64,000 bases of DNA. Source: Marinobacter sp. LA51 (lineage in GTDB: Bacteria > Pseudomonadota > Gammaproteobacteria > Pseudomonadales > Oleiphilaceae). The stretch covers positions 3,472,001 to 3,536,000 of the forward strand of contig NZ_AP028070.1 of the NCBI RefSeq assembly GCF_030297175.1, given 5' to 3'. A model generated the notes under the pieces. That model did not search any database, was not told where the DNA came from, and was given only the letters and a program-made list of their open reading frames with translations. The translations under genes and the position numbers were made by a program. Below, piece by piece: positions 54,128-64,000 of this stretch (positions within the stretch are counted from its first letter, which is position 1; each line of letters opens with the position of its first letter).

Positions 54128-56752
54128 CTACTCGACGGTTCCTGAAAAACAGTTGTCGGTAACGCTCAGCGTTACCTTGCCAACCGGCTCCCGGGCTGCC
54201 AGCTTTTCCAGCAATGCCAGTGACACCGGTGGCAACAACTCGCCCTCAATGATCGACTCCAGCATCCGGGCGCCGTTCTCACTCCGCGTCGCCCTGGCGC
54301 GGATGACCTCAACCAGTCCGGCCTCCAACACAACTTCGGTTTGGTAGCGGGCACGGATCTGTGCCGCGAGCCGCTCGAGCTTGTCATCGACAATGCGATT
54401 GAGGGTGTCGTCGTTGAGGGGCAGGTAAGGCACCACTTCCATACGGGCCAGCAATGCGGGTTTAAAGAAGCCGGCCAGCTCCGGATAGAGCGCCTGCTCA
54501 ATCTGTGCCGGTTCGTCCGCATGCTTCACAATGGTTTGATAGCCTAGGTTCGAGGTCAGGAAAAACACCACGTTCTTGCAGTCGATAAGCCGACCTTCGC
54601 CATCGGCCAGCTCACCCTTATCAAAGGCCTGGTAAAACAGGTTAAGAACCTCCGGGTGCGCCTTTTCCACTTCATCCAGCAAGACCACGGAATAAGGTTT
54701 CTGACGGATGGCCTCGGTCAGGATGCCGCCTTCGCCAAAGCCGACGTAGCCAGGGGGCGAGCCAATCAACCGGGATACGGTGTGCTTCTCCTGATACTCC
54801 GACATGTTGATGGTGGTAAGGAACTGACGTCCGCCGTAGAGCAACTCGGACAGCTGCACCACGGTTTCGGTCTTGCCCACGCCACTTGGGCCCACCAGCA
54901 GGAACGCGCCCATCGGCCGCCCGGGTCGACGAAGGTCTGCACGCGCCGTCAACAGGTGCTGGTGCAGGCAATCTATGGCTGTATCCTGACCCTTGATGTG
55001 AGCCTGCAGATAGTCCGGCAGTAGGGTGATTTTGTGCAGTTCGTCGGTGGTCATCCGGTTCACCGGGATACCAGTCCAATCGGCGATGACTTCTGCCACC
55101 TGGCGGGCATCGACACGGGGATGCACCAGAGGCTCGTCCGCCTGCAAGGTCGCCAATTCCTGCTCAATGGCTGCAGCCTGTTGACTCAAATCGGAACCCG
55201 ATTCAGCGCTGTCCTGGTCGTTCGCCAAGGTCTCCGCTTCTGAATTCGACAACAGCCGCCGGCGGATGTCGATTAGTTGGGTCACCAGCTGCCGTTGGAC
55301 TTCCCAGCGTTGCTCAAGCTCCTCCGCGTCAGCTCGCAAGGTCTGGAGCTGGGACTCAAGCTCTGCCTCCCGGTCGGCATCTACCTGCTGCCCCAGGCTG
55401 CGCTCCCGGGCCAGGAGTTCCTGCTCCATTGTGAGCTGGTGCAGCTCGCTGCGGGCATGACTGAGCCTGCGGGGTGGCGTACTCAGGTTCAGACTGATGC
55501 GGGCGCAGGCGGTATCCAGCACGTCGATGGCTTTGTCAGGCAATTGACGCCCTGCCAGATAACGCGCAGACATCTCAGCGGCGGCCTTCAAGGCGCTGTC
55601 GGCAATCAGAACCCGGTGAGCGTCCTCATACACAGAGCGCAGACCGCGCAGGATGTGAATGGCCTGCTCCGGTGAAGGCTCATTCAGTGCCACGGGCTGG
55701 AAACGACGACTGAGCGCTGGATCCTTCTCGAAGTATTTTTTGTACTCGCGCCAGGTGGTTGCGGCAATTGTCCGCAATTCCCCGCGGGCCAGTGCCGGCT
55801 TGAGCAGGTTAGCGGCGTCTGAACCACCTTCACTGTTACCGGCACCGATCAGCGTATGCGCCTCGTCGATGAACAGAATGATCGGCGTGGCCGAGGCTTT
55901 AACGGCCTCAATCACGCCTTTCAGGCGTTTTTCGAACTCACCCTTCACCGAAGCACCCGCCTGAAGGGCGCCCATATCGAGGGTCCAGAGCGCGACACTG
56001 GCCAGTCGCTCGGGCACATCGCCGTTTACGATACGCAGGGCCAGGCCCTCGACCACCGCACTTTTACCAACCCCGGCGTCACCAACCACAATCGGGTTGT
56101 TTTTTCGGCGTCGGCACAGGATATCGATCATCTGGTCGATTTCAGCGTCCCGACACACCACCGGGTCTAGCTTGCTGTCTCGAGCCAACTGCGTGAAATC
56201 GGTGGCGAAACGGGTCAGCGCTTCCAGATCAGTCGCTGGCATTACGGGCGCTGCTGTGTCACCAACCGATTCCGGCTGCTCTGATGAACCTTCAGTCAGT
56301 GCATCGAACTGGCGCCGTAATTGTTCCCGATTGATGTCACTCAGCGCACGGCTCACCGACGGCACCAGGTAACGGTCGGCGTTCAGCAACAGAGCCGCGA
56401 ACACCGCTCCGGATCTAAGCTCAGAATGGCCCAGTTCGGCCGAGGCCAATAGCCAGGCATCTTGAAGCAGTTCAATCAGCAGCGGCGAAAACGCGGGGTA
56501 CGGCTCCGCAGACTGGCGCTCCCCCATCAGACTGTCACCGATCAACGGCAGCAATTGTTGATGGTCCACGCCCGTGCTTGCCAGAACCTGGCGCACATCA
56601 GAGAGTGGAGTTTCCAGCAGTTTGAACAGCAAGTGGGCGGGGGTGATCTCCGCTCCCTGACGACTGATACATAACGCCGCGGAGGCCTCCATGGCCACCC
56701 GGCAAGTCTCGTTCAGGCGCCCAATCAGCGCCGGCAGTTCTACCCGAATCAC
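54128..56752 (-). CDS. tssH: T6SS sheath-disassembly AAA+ ATPase ClpV (TssH)
   Basis: Hexameric unfoldase that recycles the contracted TssBC sheath. A GTG at 56752 with AAGGA 9 bp upstream starts the family-like sequence ([17 protein letters not shown]), giving 874 residues; open frame to 56797 precedes it. The N-domain is at about 1-160. NBD1 has [20 protein letters not shown] and [20 protein letters not shown], and a coiled-coil middle domain is near 400-520. NBD2 has [20 protein letters not shown] and [20 protein letters not shown]. Both ATPase sites are intact. Confidence 0.95.
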   Translation of the reverse strand: MIRVELPALIGRLNETCRVAMEASAALCISRQGAEITPAHLLFKLLETPLSDVRQVLASTGVDHQQLLPLIGDSLMGERQSAEPYPAFSPLLIELLQDAWLLASAELGHSELRSGAVFAALLLNADRYLVPSVSRALSDINREQLRRQFDALTEGSSEQPESVGDTAAPVMPATDLEALTRFATDFTQLARDSKLDPVVCRDAEIDQMIDILCRRRKNNPIVVGDAGVGKSAVVEGLALRIVNGDVPERLASVALWTLDMGALQAGASVKGEFEKRLKGVIEAVKASATPIILFIDEAHTLIGAGNSEGGSDAANLLKPALARGELRTIAATTWREYKKYFEKDPALSRRFQPVALNEPSPEQAIHILRGLRSVYEDAHRVLIADSALKAAAEMSARYLAGRQLPDKAIDVLDTACARISLNLSTPPRRLSHARSELHQLTMEQELLARERSLGQQVDADREAELESQLQTLRADAEELEQRWEVQRQLVTQLIDIRRRLLSNSEAETLANDQDSAESGSDLSQQAAAIEQELATLQADEPLVHPRVDARQVAEVIADWTGIPVNRMTTDELHKITLLPDYLQAHIKGQDTAIDCLHQHLLTARADLRRPGRPMGAFLLVGPSGVGKTETVVQLSELLYGGRQFLTTINMSEYQEKHTVSRLIGSPPGYVGFGEGGILTEAIRQKPYSVVLLDEVEKAHPEVLNLFYQAFDKGELADGEGRLIDCKNVVFFLTSNLGYQTIVKHADEPAQIEQALYPELAGFFKPALLARMEVVPYLPLNDDTLNRIVDDKLERLAAQIRARYQTEVVLEAGLVEVIRARATRSENGARMLESIIEGELLPPVSLALLEKLAAREPVGKVTLSVTDNCFSGTVE

Positions 56753-56762
56753 AGTGATATCC

Positions 56763-57590
56763 TTATTTAGGTAGTTGTTCCAGAACGCTGAGCACATCCT
56801 TGATGCGTTCGTTCAGCGCCATGTTGTAGAGCGAATACACACCAACCATTGCGGCAAAAAATAGACCCGCAATGCCCCAGAGCGACCAGCCCCGTCGCAG
56901 ACGATTGCGGGCCGGTGTCACATTCATCAACGCATCGGCCAGAGGTGCCTGCTCATCGTCCCCGGCCAGCTCCCGAAGCTGTTCGTAGAGCCCCCGCACA
57001 ATTCGCTGGTACTCTTCCCGACCGTTTTCCATGACCTTGTAACGCCCCTCAAAGCCAAGCGACAGGCACAGGTAAACGAACGCCAGCATGTCCCGGTAGC
57101 GATTAGGTTCCTGCTCCATGCGCCCCAGGATGGCGAATACCTTTTCCCCACCCCAGGTCTCGTTGTGAAACCGGGACAACAGCGAATGCTGCGACCAAAC
57201 GCTGTGTGCCCCCCAGTCAGTGCCCAGTACGGCTTCATCGATGAAGGCACAGAGGGTGTAGCGATAGGCTACGACGGTCCGGCGTTCATACCCCTGCTCG
57301 ATCAGCTCGCGGTCGATGGCAGTGATTTCATCCACAACTTGCTGATAAAGGTCTTCAACACCGCGAAACTCCGCCAGTCGGCGAACCCGGATAACCAGGC
57401 CCAGCAGTGGCGTTGCGGCATCCACCAGGCGATTGTCCTCCAGGCCGCGAAGCTGGAAACGCTCGTTGGCAAATCCAGAGGCGTCGCCCGGCCTATGTCG
57501 ACCGGTATCAGCAAACATCAGCTCGCTGATGTCACTGCTGTCAGCGTTATGACTGCTGTAGGGCGAATCGATAACCGATGCATCTGCCAT
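56763..57590 (-). CDS. tssL: T6SS membrane protein TssL (DotU/IcmH), short form
   Basis: Inner-membrane component of the TssJLM complex, 275 residues. The cytoplasmic DotU domain (about 55-235) has YRYTLCAFIDEAVLGTDWG, SLLSRFHNETWGGEKVFAIL and FVYLCLSLGFEGRYKV. One C-terminal TM (about 238-262, SLWGIAGLFFAAMVGVYSLY) ends it; there is no peptidoglycan-binding OmpA domain, so this is the short form. It lies 3 bp after tssK and 10 bp before clpV. Confidence 0.95.
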   Translation of the reverse strand: MADASVIDSPYSSHNADSSDISELMFADTGRHRPGDASGFANERFQLRGLEDNRLVDAATPLLGLVIRVRRLAEFRGVEDLYQQVVDEITAIDRELIEQGYERRTVVAYRYTLCAFIDEAVLGTDWGAHSVWSQHSLLSRFHNETWGGEKVFAILGRMEQEPNRYRDMLAFVYLCLSLGFEGRYKVMENGREEYQRIVRGLYEQLRELAGDDEQAPLADALMNVTPARNRLRRGWSLWGIAGLFFAAMVGVYSLYNMALNERIKDVLSVLEQLPK

Positions 57591-57593
57591 GTG

Positions 57594-58928
57594 TTAGCTC
57601 CTGATTGCCCAGAATTGCATTTCCAGACCCGGGAAACTGCCGGCCACGTGAAAGGCAAAACCACTGGCGTTGTCGAGCATTTGCCAAGCCTGGCTTTGGT
57701 CATCGAGCCGGAAATACACATAGCCGGCGTGGTACGGCAGCTGTCTGGGGGCCACCGGCAATGCCGCCAGTGGGATACCCGGCAGTTGCAGGCTGATGAG
57801 ATCTCGGATCTTTTCCACAGACGCCACTTTGCACTGCTGGGTGAACTGCTTGCGCAGATCGTCCAGCGGCATGTCGGCCTTGACCGCCAGGATGAACTCG
57901 GCATCACGCAACAGCTCGCCCTCCTGGACCGGGGCCACCGTGAGACCGTACTGACGCTCCTGAAGCTGAATCGCCAGCGCCCTGGGCTCGAGCACCGTAC
58001 TCAAGGATTGCCGGAGCACCTGCATAAGCGGCGCGAAGCAGATTTCCGGCAGATCGTGATCATAAGCGGCGTACCCGGCCGGCAAGCGGCTTTCATCGGT
58101 GAAGGTCACCAGTTCGCCGCACAATTCGAGCAATGCCTCGTACAAGCGCTCCGGATGCAGTTGGCGCAAGCGGGCCAGGTGCGCAAATCGCGGGTGTGCC
58201 CGGTTGAGCATCTGCAACAGCATGAAGTCCGCGACGTCGGCGACGCCGCCCTGCCCGGGTGCTCCAACTCGCCCGGCAATATTCTTGGCCCGCTCCAGCA
58301 TTAAGCCCGCCATCTCGCCGACAAATCGCTGCAACCGCGGCGCTGCCCGCACACTCAGCATGGTGGGCATAAAATTGGCGTCCATCACCAGGCTGCCGTC
58401 CGGCCGCTTTTCGAGGATCCGACCAATAGCCAGAGTCGCGTAGGCGCTGCGGTCCTCCCGCTCCAGCTTCAGAGTCGGCGCGACTCCCGCGACGTCAATG
58501 GCGTGGGCATCGCCATCAATCGAGTGCAGATCCCGTAATTCAGCACTCTGGGCGCGAAACCGGCCGGCGTTCGGGGCATCGGGCCACGCCACTTCGGCCA
58601 AAGCGTCGCTTGCCAAAGGCAAGGCCAGATAGACCACCTGATTGGCCACTGACGCGTCGGTGATTTCCAGGGGTTCTGGCATGACGTCTTCCTGCGGCAG
58701 ACTGAAGCGGGTGCCGTCGGGAAACAGGCCGGCCGCCCGAACCAGGCCAATCCGGCCAAAGCTCAGGTATTCGGCATTCAATTCCAGGTCACTGAATCCG
58801 TACAGGTAATCCGACACCGCCAGGGCCCGTTCATTGATCTGGTGTTCGAGATACCGTTGCTGCTGCTGGAAGTGCTGGGGCTTGATGAACAAGCCATCAC
58901 TCCATACCACTCGACTCGAGGTAGCCAT
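57594..58928 (-). CDS. tssK: T6SS baseplate protein TssK
   Basis: Trimeric baseplate protein that links the wedge complex to the TssJLM membrane complex, 444 residues, the normal size. The N-terminus VVWSDGLFIKPQHFQQQQRY is the family signature. Further blocks are RNSRGAP-free but typical in position: LMLERAKNIAGRVG near 210 and HPERLYEALLELCGELVTF near 265. The C-terminal half holds the receptor-like domain (PLAALPVAPRQLPYHAGYVY). Its ATG shares one base with the tssJ stop. Confidence 0.95.
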   Translation of the reverse strand: MATSSRVVWSDGLFIKPQHFQQQQRYLEHQINERALAVSDYLYGFSDLELNAEYLSFGRIGLVRAAGLFPDGTRFSLPQEDVMPEPLEITDASVANQVVYLALPLASDALAEVAWPDAPNAGRFRAQSAELRDLHSIDGDAHAIDVAGVAPTLKLEREDRSAYATLAIGRILEKRPDGSLVMDANFMPTMLSVRAAPRLQRFVGEMAGLMLERAKNIAGRVGAPGQGGVADVADFMLLQMLNRAHPRFAHLARLRQLHPERLYEALLELCGELVTFTDESRLPAGYAAYDHDLPEICFAPLMQVLRQSLSTVLEPRALAIQLQERQYGLTVAPVQEGELLRDAEFILAVKADMPLDDLRKQFTQQCKVASVEKIRDLISLQLPGIPLAALPVAPRQLPYHAGYVYFRLDDQSQAWQMLDNASGFAFHVAGSFPGLEMQFWAIRS

Positions 58929-59461
58929 CAGGTTTCATCCGAATGCTTGAGTTGGATTTCCCGCTCGCGCAGGTTAACCAGCAGGTGGTAGCGGCCACCG
59001 ATCGGATCGACCTTCACCACTTTCTTCCATTGCGACAGATTGGGGTAGGCGTAAAAAGCGATCACGCCGACGAATCGGGTGTCCTCGCTGATATCGAACG
59101 GCTCGACGAATTTGAACTGCCCCGGCACCAGCGAATAGTCGCTATGATCGACGTAGTTCTGGCCGAGGGAGTCTTCAAGATTGGTCAGCAGGGAATCGAA
59201 GTCCCCTGCCATCAGCAGCGAGCTGTCCCGCATCTCAATCACCTGAAAGGCGATGGGGGTAGGAGCCAGGGACTCGTTCGGATTCACATTCGGCTCGGCT
59301 ACCATGGTCAGATCAACCCGGCTGGGCTGATCCTCCGGATAACCAACCGGAATATCCGGATCCCAGAGTACTTTGGCGGTTTTGGTCACCGCGTTGTACG
59401 GAGTGCTACAGCCCGCAAGTACAAGCACGATCGTCAGCAAACTCCATTTGCAGTACTTCAT
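58928..59461 (-). CDS. tssJ: T6SS outer-membrane lipoprotein TssJ
   Basis: Lipoprotein that anchors the TssM periplasmic domain to the outer membrane. It has 177 residues. The signal sequence and lipobox are SLLTIVLVLAGC, with Cys at residue 18. The beta-sandwich part has LAPTPIAFQVIEMRDSSLL and RFVGVIAFYAYPNLSQWKKV, both characteristic. It overlaps the FHA gene by 4 bp (ATGA) and tssK by 1 bp. Confidence 0.93.
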   Translation of the reverse strand: MKYCKWSLLTIVLVLAGCSTPYNAVTKTAKVLWDPDIPVGYPEDQPSRVDLTMVAEPNVNPNESLAPTPIAFQVIEMRDSSLLMAGDFDSLLTNLEDSLGQNYVDHSDYSLVPGQFKFVEPFDISEDTRFVGVIAFYAYPNLSQWKKVVKVDPIGGRYHLLVNLREREIQLKHSDET

Positions 59462-60768
59462 GACAGCGTTTCCCTCTGTAATTGGCGCAAGTGTTGGTCG
59501 TAAGCCTGGTCAAACACCTCTTGGAACAGGCGTTCAAATCCCTGCTGACGACTGGATTTCAATTCACGGTAATAGTGCTGGTACATATCCCAGGCCCAGC
59601 GGCCTTCGTCTTCACTCTGGCGTAAGCCCCGGCGATAGCCGTGAAAACGACGGAGCAAGGCATCTGGCGAGAAGGCGTGAAGGATGGCCTCCAACGCTTC
59701 ACTGATAGCGGCGTGGGTCGCGACCTGATGGTGATGCAAACTCTCCAGGCTCTCCCGCACCGCGGCGGGCGCCGACAGGTGGACTGGGCTGCGCTGGCTG
59801 GCGAACAGGGTCTGAATAGTGTCCTGATAGTGCTCACCCAGACGCAGGGGATTATCTTCAATTGGTTGAAGCCGCGTGCGCAGGGCCTGATGTCGCCGAT
59901 CCTCGCCCTGGTGCAGCGCCAGCAGCCCTTCCACCGCTGCTTTCAGGGTTTGGCCAGCCTCCTCCAGGAACTGCTGCATGTCATCGCTGTCGGCAAAATC
60001 AAGATCGGTCTCCATGGCCCGCATCAAAGGCGTGCCACTTATGTAATTCCGACTCGGGTCAGCCGCCTCTTGGGCCTCTGCCACCTTGCTTGGATCAGAC
60101 ATCCTGTCTCCCCCTGTTTTTCTGATCGGGAGCCCCAGCGCTACATCGCGGTTTTCCCTGTGTTCGTCTGTTACCGCAGCTGTCCGGGCAGACAGGCCGG
60201 GCCCGTCCGCCAGCAGCGACGAATCGTCTGGATCTGCATCGGCAGCGCTTTGCCAGTGGCTGAGAGGGTCCCGCGCCCCAGCCGCCCCGGTGTCTGGCGA
60301 CAATTCCGCCAGCGGCTCACGATGGGCGGAGTCCGCCTTTGACGGACCCGCCGTTACCAGCGCCGCCGATGCGCCATTGAGCAACTGGTCGTGTTCGGTC
60401 TCTTGCTCGTCCATATCGGCTTCGCTGGAGGCTGCCGTTAGCTCGGCCCGTGCCCGGTACCGGCCGATGCTCACGCTATCACCGTGTTTTAGCCGGGCCC
60501 GGCGCCCACGCCCTACCGGCTCACTCGCGCTGTTGATGTAGGTGCGACCACTTCTGTCGATCAGGCAGAACTCACCGTCAACGAACCGTATCTCGGCATG
60601 GCCGGCAACAACGCCGGTGCGATGGGACGACAAACGCCAGGTGTCGTTGTCGGCGGTTCCGATGGAGCCACCCCCAACGTCGAAACAGTGCTCAAGTTTT
60701 GCACCGCCCCGTGTGTCCATCGGGTTAGTGACCGTCAGTCTCAATACGATTGCTGACCGCGTTTGCAT
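59458..60768 (-). CDS. tagH: T6SS FHA-domain protein (TagH/VasC-like)
   Basis: A 436-residue protein with an N-terminal forkhead-associated domain (about 25-100, with SSHRTGVVAGHAEIRFVDGE and LIDRSGRTYINS), which binds phosphothreonine. A disordered acidic linker (about 115-245) follows, then a conserved T6SS-specific C-terminal domain from about 250 (HQGEDRRHQALRTRLQPIED, GYRRGLRQSEDEGRWAWDMY, FERLFQEVFDQAYDQHL). FHA proteins act in threonine-phosphorylation control of T6SS assembly, usually with kinase PpkA; no kinase gene is in the window. It overlaps tssJ by 4 bp. Confidence 0.9.
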   Translation of the reverse strand: MQTRSAIVLRLTVTNPMDTRGGAKLEHCFDVGGGSIGTADNDTWRLSSHRTGVVAGHAEIRFVDGEFCLIDRSGRTYINSASEPVGRGRRARLKHGDSVSIGRYRARAELTAASSEADMDEQETEHDQLLNGASAALVTAGPSKADSAHREPLAELSPDTGAAGARDPLSHWQSAADADPDDSSLLADGPGLSARTAAVTDEHRENRDVALGLPIRKTGGDRMSDPSKVAEAQEAADPSRNYISGTPLMRAMETDLDFADSDDMQQFLEEAGQTLKAAVEGLLALHQGEDRRHQALRTRLQPIEDNPLRLGEHYQDTIQTLFASQRSPVHLSAPAAVRESLESLHHHQVATHAAISEALEAILHAFSPDALLRRFHGYRRGLRQSEDEGRWAWDMYQHYYRELKSSRQQGFERLFQEVFDQAYDQHLRQLQRETLS

Positions 60769-60792
60769 ACGTGTTGTCCCTGTGCAGCCGTT

Positions 60793-61809
60793 CTAACGGC
60801 GAATCTGAATGCGCACCGCGGGCCGGGTGCGGGCTTTTTCGGGGGTTACGAACGAGTTCCAGCCCATTCGGACGTCCTCCCCCAACTGCATGGGTCGGAC
60901 ATCCCGGGCACGCATCTGAAGCACCAAGTCATAGGCGAGTTGCTCGCGGGTAGTGAATTCCACCAGTTTCACCAGCCGGTCATGTTCTCGACCATTGGGC
61001 AGAAAATCCGCAAACCGTTCCTGACTGAGATTGCCAATGCGCAACAGGAATTTGCCGCCGCGATCACGCACCCGGGCTCCAATGAGCGTGGTGTTACCCA
61101 GCTCCGCGTTTACCCCACCCAGTTGGGTTTGCTGTTCCCGGGCAATATCCACCTTACGCAGCACCCACTGCTCGATGCTGACGTCGTCCAGATCAAAGCA
61201 GTGACCAACAATGCCACCGACCACCTCGGGCGATCGACTACGGCCCGCCATCAGCCCGGCGTACGCCAGCATTTTTGACCAGTTCACCGGCGTGGCATCC
61301 CGGAGGCGGCTATCGCCCAGGCCGGCGAGCGCAAAGATCAAGTCGGAGAAGCCATCCGAGGCCCCGGGCTGAAAACGTACGTAATAGCGGTATTTGCGCC
61401 AGGCACGATGAAACAGCGTCACCAGGCGATGATTAAAGAAATCGAGAAATTGGCAACGAACCCCGAGATTCTGGCCCGCCTCCCAGGCGAGATCGTCCAG
61501 GTAATAACCGGGGAGCGGCGACTGGGAACCGTGAAGTCCCAGAAAACTCACTTCCATCTGGTAGGGCGCGTGCTCATGTTCCGGCGACAGTGCCGATACC
61601 ACGTCACTACCCGGGAACCCCAGGCCCGCAGACGCGGAAAACCGAATCCGGCCCTGGCCGGGCTGGCTATCCTTGGCCCTTTCCAGGTCGTCGCCATGGT
61701 GCCGGTGAATCAGGTCCACCAGCTGAAAGAAATTGTAGCGCCGCGCGTTACCCAGAACGGGTTGCAGCTCGGCTACATCAGCGGCTGCTGACCTTGCTGT
61801 AACGTCCAT
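60793..61809 (-). CDS. tssG: T6SS baseplate protein TssG
   Basis: Baseplate wedge component of 338 residues. The family pattern is clear from the N-terminus: YNFFQLVDLIHRHHGDDLER, then QMEVSFLGLHGSQSPLPGYY and LGVRCQFLDFFNHRLVTLFH. The C-terminus LAYDLVLQMRARDVRPMQLG with WNSFVTP also fits. Its start at 61809 overlaps the end of tssF by 37 bp; AGGAA is 10 bp upstream. It is 24 bp before the FHA gene. Confidence 0.94.
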   Translation of the reverse strand: MDVTARSAAADVAELQPVLGNARRYNFFQLVDLIHRHHGDDLERAKDSQPGQGRIRFSASAGLGFPGSDVVSALSPEHEHAPYQMEVSFLGLHGSQSPLPGYYLDDLAWEAGQNLGVRCQFLDFFNHRLVTLFHRAWRKYRYYVRFQPGASDGFSDLIFALAGLGDSRLRDATPVNWSKMLAYAGLMAGRSRSPEVVGGIVGHCFDLDDVSIEQWVLRKVDIAREQQTQLGGVNAELGNTTLIGARVRDRGGKFLLRIGNLSQERFADFLPNGREHDRLVKLVEFTTREQLAYDLVLQMRARDVRPMQLGEDVRMGWNSFVTPEKARTRPAVRIQIRR

Positions 61810-63545
61810 GTGTACCGTTCCTGGTTTTCAGAATTCACCACTTCCAGTTGGTGAAACGCATTAATACTGGCGTAGAGCGAAAAAAACTGGCTCAGCACAG
61901 TGCCGAACAGGTATAAATCACCTTCCGAGGCGAATCCCCCCTGGTCCAGCCTCAGCACCGACCGAATCCCTCGAACCGGCAAGCCCCGTACCATCCGGTC
62001 CACCGGGGCGGTTTCGATGTCGAGAATGCCCGCCAGCCGTTTTTGCGAAACCCGCTCCGCCTGCCGGTCCATCAGGGCCCGGAAATCATAGACCCGGAGC
62101 ACGGTTCGCAGTGCGTCCACGTCCAACATCGACAGATAGTTCAGCGACAGGTTGGAGATCAGAGTCCACAACAGGCTGCCATCCAGGGTCGGACGCAGAG
62201 TGGCGGTGGGTCGGGTGACGTTGGTGAACGAAGCAAACGCCGGCGATGTTTCAGTGGCCATGCAGACGTCACCGATTGCCAATTGCTCCGGCAACTGCCG
62301 GTTGGTGCAAGTCAGCGTCAGCGAGACCGCTTCCTGACGGCTCAGACATTCGGACTCGTCACCGCGCACGAAGGCAATGTAGTGATCAAAACCATCGCCC
62401 CGGACGCTTTCCCGAGTCCGAAGTCGGTAATACAGTGCGGTCCGGCCACGGTCTCGCTCTACTTCGTGCTGAAAGCTCTCGAATGGCGTGTAGATCCGCG
62501 GTTCGCCCCGACCAGATCGGCCCTCCAGCCAACCCTCGACCTGGGCCACGGAAAACACTTCGAAATGTTCAGGGGATCGACTGGACGGCAAGATCCGGTA
62601 TTCCGTCTGACGCCCGCTCAGGTCAACCGGCTCACCCTCATGGCTGAACAGATTGACCGCGGGCGTACAGTACAGCTGCAGACTTTCCGCCCGGACTTTG
62701 GCATCCGGCGGCAAGATCCGGCTGAAGTGGAACTGCAGGCTGATCTCGTCCGCCTGCACCGCCGGCAGCCGCGCGGCAAGGCCACAAACATCCACAAACC
62801 GGAAAGCCTCCGGAAAACTCAGGTACTCCTGCAGGATGCGGTAACCCGGGTAGGCGTTCTTGGGGTACGGCAGCAGAGCCTCGTCACCGGCAAAGCCCAC
62901 TGGCTGCAGCAGTGAGGGCGGCAAGCTGTAACTGGCCTCCCCCACCTTCAGCTCGACGCGGGTCAGGTAATGGTTAAGCCACAGATACAGTGTTTCCGCG
63001 GTGTGATCGTCGCCGCCTAGGTAGAAGCGCAAGGTGTTCAGGCCCATGGCATTGAGCGGCTGGTCGGTATGTACGGCCAGGTCCAGCGTCACAGACGACA
63101 CTTCCCGGGAATGTTCAGCATGAGCTCCGGCCACGCTGACCGGAAACAACTCGACGTCGCGACAAGTCCGAAACCGGCATTGGGTCTGGCGGTTGGCCTC
63201 GCCCAGGGGCCGACTTTTTATCTCGGTAGCGCGGTCAATGCGCTGGCGTTCACTGATCGCATGAAGCTGCGGATCAAAGCGAATAATGGTGCAACTGGGC
63301 ACCGGCCGAAGGTAATTGGGCCACAACATGTTCAATAGCGAGTGGGTCAACTCCGGAAATTCGTCCTCAACCTTCTCGCGCAGTTTTCCGGTCAGGAAAG
63401 CGAAGCCTTCCAGCAGGCGCTCCACGTCCGGATCTGTGCTTTGCTCCGACAGAAACCGGGTCAATTGCGGGTGTGCATCCGCAAATTCCCGGCCCTGAAG
63501 CCGCAGAAAGCTCAGTTCGTCTCGGTAAAATCGGTTCAACTTCAT
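61773..63545 (-). CDS. tssF: T6SS baseplate protein TssF
   Basis: Largest baseplate wedge protein, 590 residues, full length for the family. The N-terminus FYRDELSFLRLQGREFADAH and the block RLLEGFAFLTGKLREKVEDE followed by FPELTHSLLNMLWPNYLRP are diagnostic. Later blocks are FPEAFRFVDVCGLAARLPAV and the C-terminal SQFFSLYASINAFHQLEVVN. It precedes tssG with overlap and follows tssE with 66 bp between. Confidence 0.95.
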   Translation of the reverse strand: MKLNRFYRDELSFLRLQGREFADAHPQLTRFLSEQSTDPDVERLLEGFAFLTGKLREKVEDEFPELTHSLLNMLWPNYLRPVPSCTIIRFDPQLHAISERQRIDRATEIKSRPLGEANRQTQCRFRTCRDVELFPVSVAGAHAEHSREVSSVTLDLAVHTDQPLNAMGLNTLRFYLGGDDHTAETLYLWLNHYLTRVELKVGEASYSLPPSLLQPVGFAGDEALLPYPKNAYPGYRILQEYLSFPEAFRFVDVCGLAARLPAVQADEISLQFHFSRILPPDAKVRAESLQLYCTPAVNLFSHEGEPVDLSGRQTEYRILPSSRSPEHFEVFSVAQVEGWLEGRSGRGEPRIYTPFESFQHEVERDRGRTALYYRLRTRESVRGDGFDHYIAFVRGDESECLSRQEAVSLTLTCTNRQLPEQLAIGDVCMATETSPAFASFTNVTRPTATLRPTLDGSLLWTLISNLSLNYLSMLDVDALRTVLRVYDFRALMDRQAERVSQKRLAGILDIETAPVDRMVRGLPVRGIRSVLRLDQGGFASEGDLYLFGTVLSQFFSLYASINAFHQLEVVNSENQERYTWTLQQGQQPLM

Positions 63546-63611
63546 AACACCACTGCACCAATCGAGGGCCCGAGGCGGCCGGATTCCGGCCTCCCCTAAC
63601 GTCCGTGTTCG

Positions 63612-64000
63612 TTACACCACCCGGTAGTAACGCTTGTCATCCAATAACAAATCGATGGTCGTCTTCTCGGCTTCAGACCCCACATTCAGGTACACCGTTA
63701 CCTGGAATCGCAGCTGCAATGGGTCGGATCCCTGAGGCAGGGTCACCACATCCACCCGCTTCACTCTGGGCTCGTATTTTTCAATACAGTTCCGGATAGC
63801 GCTGCGAACCTGAATACTGAGATCGTGGGTTCCCAAAGTGGCATCGTTGAAATCCAGCAACCCCAGATCAGGAACGGTGGCACTGTTGCCCGGATGGGCA
63901 TTCAGCAGCCGAACCAGATGCCGTTTGATGGATTCCACCACATGAGTGGCTTCCGCCATTCCCTGCCCGGCCGGTGCGCCGGCCTGCTCGAGTCGCTCGA
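63612..64000 (-). CDS. tssE: T6SS baseplate protein TssE (5' end outside window)
   Basis: gp25-like baseplate component. The frame has an ATG at 63959 that would give 115 residues, but it stays open to the edge and the residues before that ATG (ERLEQAGAPAGQG) look like the normal TssE N-terminus. So the true start probably lies beyond 64000. Family blocks: HLVRLLNAHPGNSATVPDLG and GLLDFNDATLGTHDL, then IRNCIEKYEPRVKRVDVV with the gp25 EPR motif. tssB and tssC are expected immediately to the right. Confidence 0.92.
   Translation of the reverse strand, partial: ERLEQAGAPAGQGMAEATHVVESIKRHLVRLLNAHPGNSATVPDLGLLDFNDATLGTHDLSIQVRSAIRNCIEKYEPRVKRVDVVTLPQGSDPLQLRFQVTVYLNVGSEAEKTTIDLLLDDKRYYRVV

Noticed and set aside
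1..64000. tRNA, rRNA, CRISPR arrays, insertion sequences, phage genes
   Set aside because: Intergenic regions were read for cloverleaf arms, regularly spaced repeats and transposase motifs. None was found. This was by eye, so a divergent tRNA could be missed, but no gap fits well.

Overview
The window reads as chromosomal DNA of a marine gammaproteobacterium, most likely Marinobacter or a close relative. That placement is an inference from gene content (FadE, RapA, CysZ, YbbB/MnmH, PpnN, ThiI, TmcA, UbiF, Pst system, GacA/Rsm-type sRNA, Vibrio-like T6SS), G+C of roughly 58-62% in housekeeping parts, and dense coding on both strands. No tRNA, rRNA, CRISPR array, prophage or transposase gene was seen.

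Region 1 (1-38,800) is mostly housekeeping. It holds the 5' part of fadE, then rapA, cysZ, a VanZ-like membrane protein, a CsrB/RsmZ-type regulatory RNA with its own GacA site, a methyltransferase, mnmH, an MscS channel, a YbaK-like deacylase, ubiF and a HIT protein. Next comes the leftward phosphate operon pstS-pstC-pstA-pstB-phoU with a Pho box upstream of pstS. It is followed by a YciA-like thioesterase, an MFS transporter, uppP, uvrD, gabD, a histone-deacetylase-like hydrolase, thiI, ppnN, a small cytochrome c, a 3-hydroxyisobutyryl-CoA hydrolase, an ankyrin lipoprotein, tmcA, a DUF2237 protein, a second UvrD-type helicase, two tandem OmpA/TSP3 outer-membrane proteins and a DUF4124 protein.

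Region 2 (38,910-64,000) is one long leftward type VI secretion locus, running off the right edge. In transcription order it is tssE-tssF-tssG-FHA-tssJ-tssK-tssL-clpV(tssH)-vasH-vasI-tssA-tssM-vgrG-DUF4123 adaptor-large effector-candidate immunity protein. The order matches the large V. cholerae cluster. tssB, tssC and hcp are not in the window and probably lie beyond the right edge. Most neighbours overlap or sit within about 35 bp, so the cluster looks like one or two transcripts. The distal part (vgrG, adaptor, effector, immunity) is a cargo module: the effector carries a recognisable MIX motif and a C-terminal membrane region, and the G+C falls there.

Three things stand out. (i) The sRNA at about 5,789-6,027 has 13 GGA motifs, several in hairpin loops, a strong terminator, and a GacA-type palindrome about 180 bp upstream that overlaps the stop codon of the VanZ-like gene. 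(ii) A repeat family is present at 19,873, 22,274 and 33,066. Its 54-bp core (identical in two copies) always sits exactly in the centre of a long inverted repeat, and the flanking arms differ in sequence between copies while staying self-complementary. (iii) The MIX-effector module ends the T6SS locus.
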